DNA of 7,417 nucleotides from Proteobacteria bacterium UBA1847 (GTDB taxonomy: Bacteria; Pseudomonadota; Gammaproteobacteria; Steroidobacterales; Woeseiaceae). The stretch is taken from positions 1 through 7,417 of the forward strand of contig DDIP01000235.1 in the NCBI GenBank assembly GCA_002338605.1, in the 5' to 3' direction. Position numbers and translations under genes: made by a program. Position 1 is the stretch's first letter. Each line of letters opens with the position of its first letter. The notes below the pieces were generated by a model, which was given only the letters and a program-made list of their open reading frames with translations, was not told where the DNA came from and did not search any database. Below are positions 7,161-7,417 of this stretch, piece after piece.

Positions 7161-7417
7161 TCGAAAGATCCTCGAACAGGTCATCGCCGCGACAACGGAG
7201 CCGGTGCTTGTTGTGCGCATCGACCAACCCGATTGGCCGGTCGCGCTGGCGAACCCGGCATTCAGGACGATCAGCAATGACGACGTTATGGGCAAGCCGG
7301 TTGCCGATGTCGTTGAGTCCATTGCGGGCCGGGAGCTGGCCCTTGAAGTCAGCGAAACGGTTCGTTCGCAGGAAGAGGCCAGCTTGCCAATCGAATCGAA
7401 TGGCCGCGAGTTCCTGT
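7147..7417 (+). CDS. PAS-domain protein, N-terminal part (3' end outside window)
   Basis: The frame stays open from here to the right edge, giving 90 codons. After a short helical lead (VKAVSRKILEQVIAATTE), the sequence EPVLVVRI, VALANPAFRTIS, GKPVADVV and the following helix and strand follow the usual PAS pattern: a strand, N-P-A-F, G-K and a variable helix. PAS domains sense small molecules, redox state or light, or mediate dimerisation. The N-terminus shows no signal peptide or membrane segment, so a cytoplasmic location is likely. Effector domains such as GGDEF, EAL or a histidine kinase are common downstream, but nothing of that kind is in view. GTG 7147 is chosen because GGAA lies seven bases upstream; GTG 7141 is also in frame but its spacing to GGAA is one base. 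The start overlaps the phosphorylase stop by 14 bases. Confidence 0.62.
   Translation, partial: MKAVSRKILEQVIAATTEPVLVVRIDQPDWPVALANPAFRTISNDDVMGKPVADVVESIAGRELALEVSETVRSQEEASLPIESNGREFL

Overview
The window is a gap-free, single-strand run of housekeeping genes from a moderately GC-rich proteobacterium, most likely a gammaproteobacterium. The clues are the rnc-era-recO-pdxJ-acpS order, RlmD and NagZ of the gammaproteobacterial type, and a NagZ gene followed by an S-methyl-5'-thioinosine phosphorylase, as I recall in Pseudomonas. I cannot name the genus. All nine recognisable genes and the partial tenth lie on the + strand. They overlap or are separated by 22 bases or fewer, so the window looks like one long co-transcribed unit or a few overlapping ones. 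I saw no convincing promoter, terminator, tRNA, rRNA, CRISPR array, insertion sequence or attachment site, and no intergenic stretch of 300 bases.

Layout: 1-418 is the 3' part of rnc (RNase III), overlapping era (GTPase for 30S assembly) by ATGA. recO (recombination mediator), pdxJ (pyridoxine 5'-phosphate synthase, TTG start) and acpS (holo-ACP synthase, GTG start) follow to 3217. A PolB-related 3'-5' exonuclease (3240-4010) separates this classical cluster from rlmD (23S rRNA m5U methyltransferase, 4017-5351). Next come nagZ (GH3 beta-N-acetylglucosaminidase, peptidoglycan recycling, to 6409) and an MTIP/MTAP-family purine nucleoside phosphorylase (6402-7160). A PAS-domain protein overlaps the phosphorylase gene and runs off the right edge.

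Functionally the genes cover RNA processing and ribosome assembly (rnc, era, rlmD), DNA repair (recO, probably the exonuclease), cofactor or carrier activation (pdxJ, acpS) and salvage (nagZ, MTIP). The last gene is probably a sensory or signalling protein. All intact enzymes keep the catalytic residues I could check. I found no evidence for a novel system. The points worth a second look are the exonuclease inside the cluster, the non-ATG starts, the choice of nagZ start, the phosphorylase's substrate class and the unseen end of the PAS protein.
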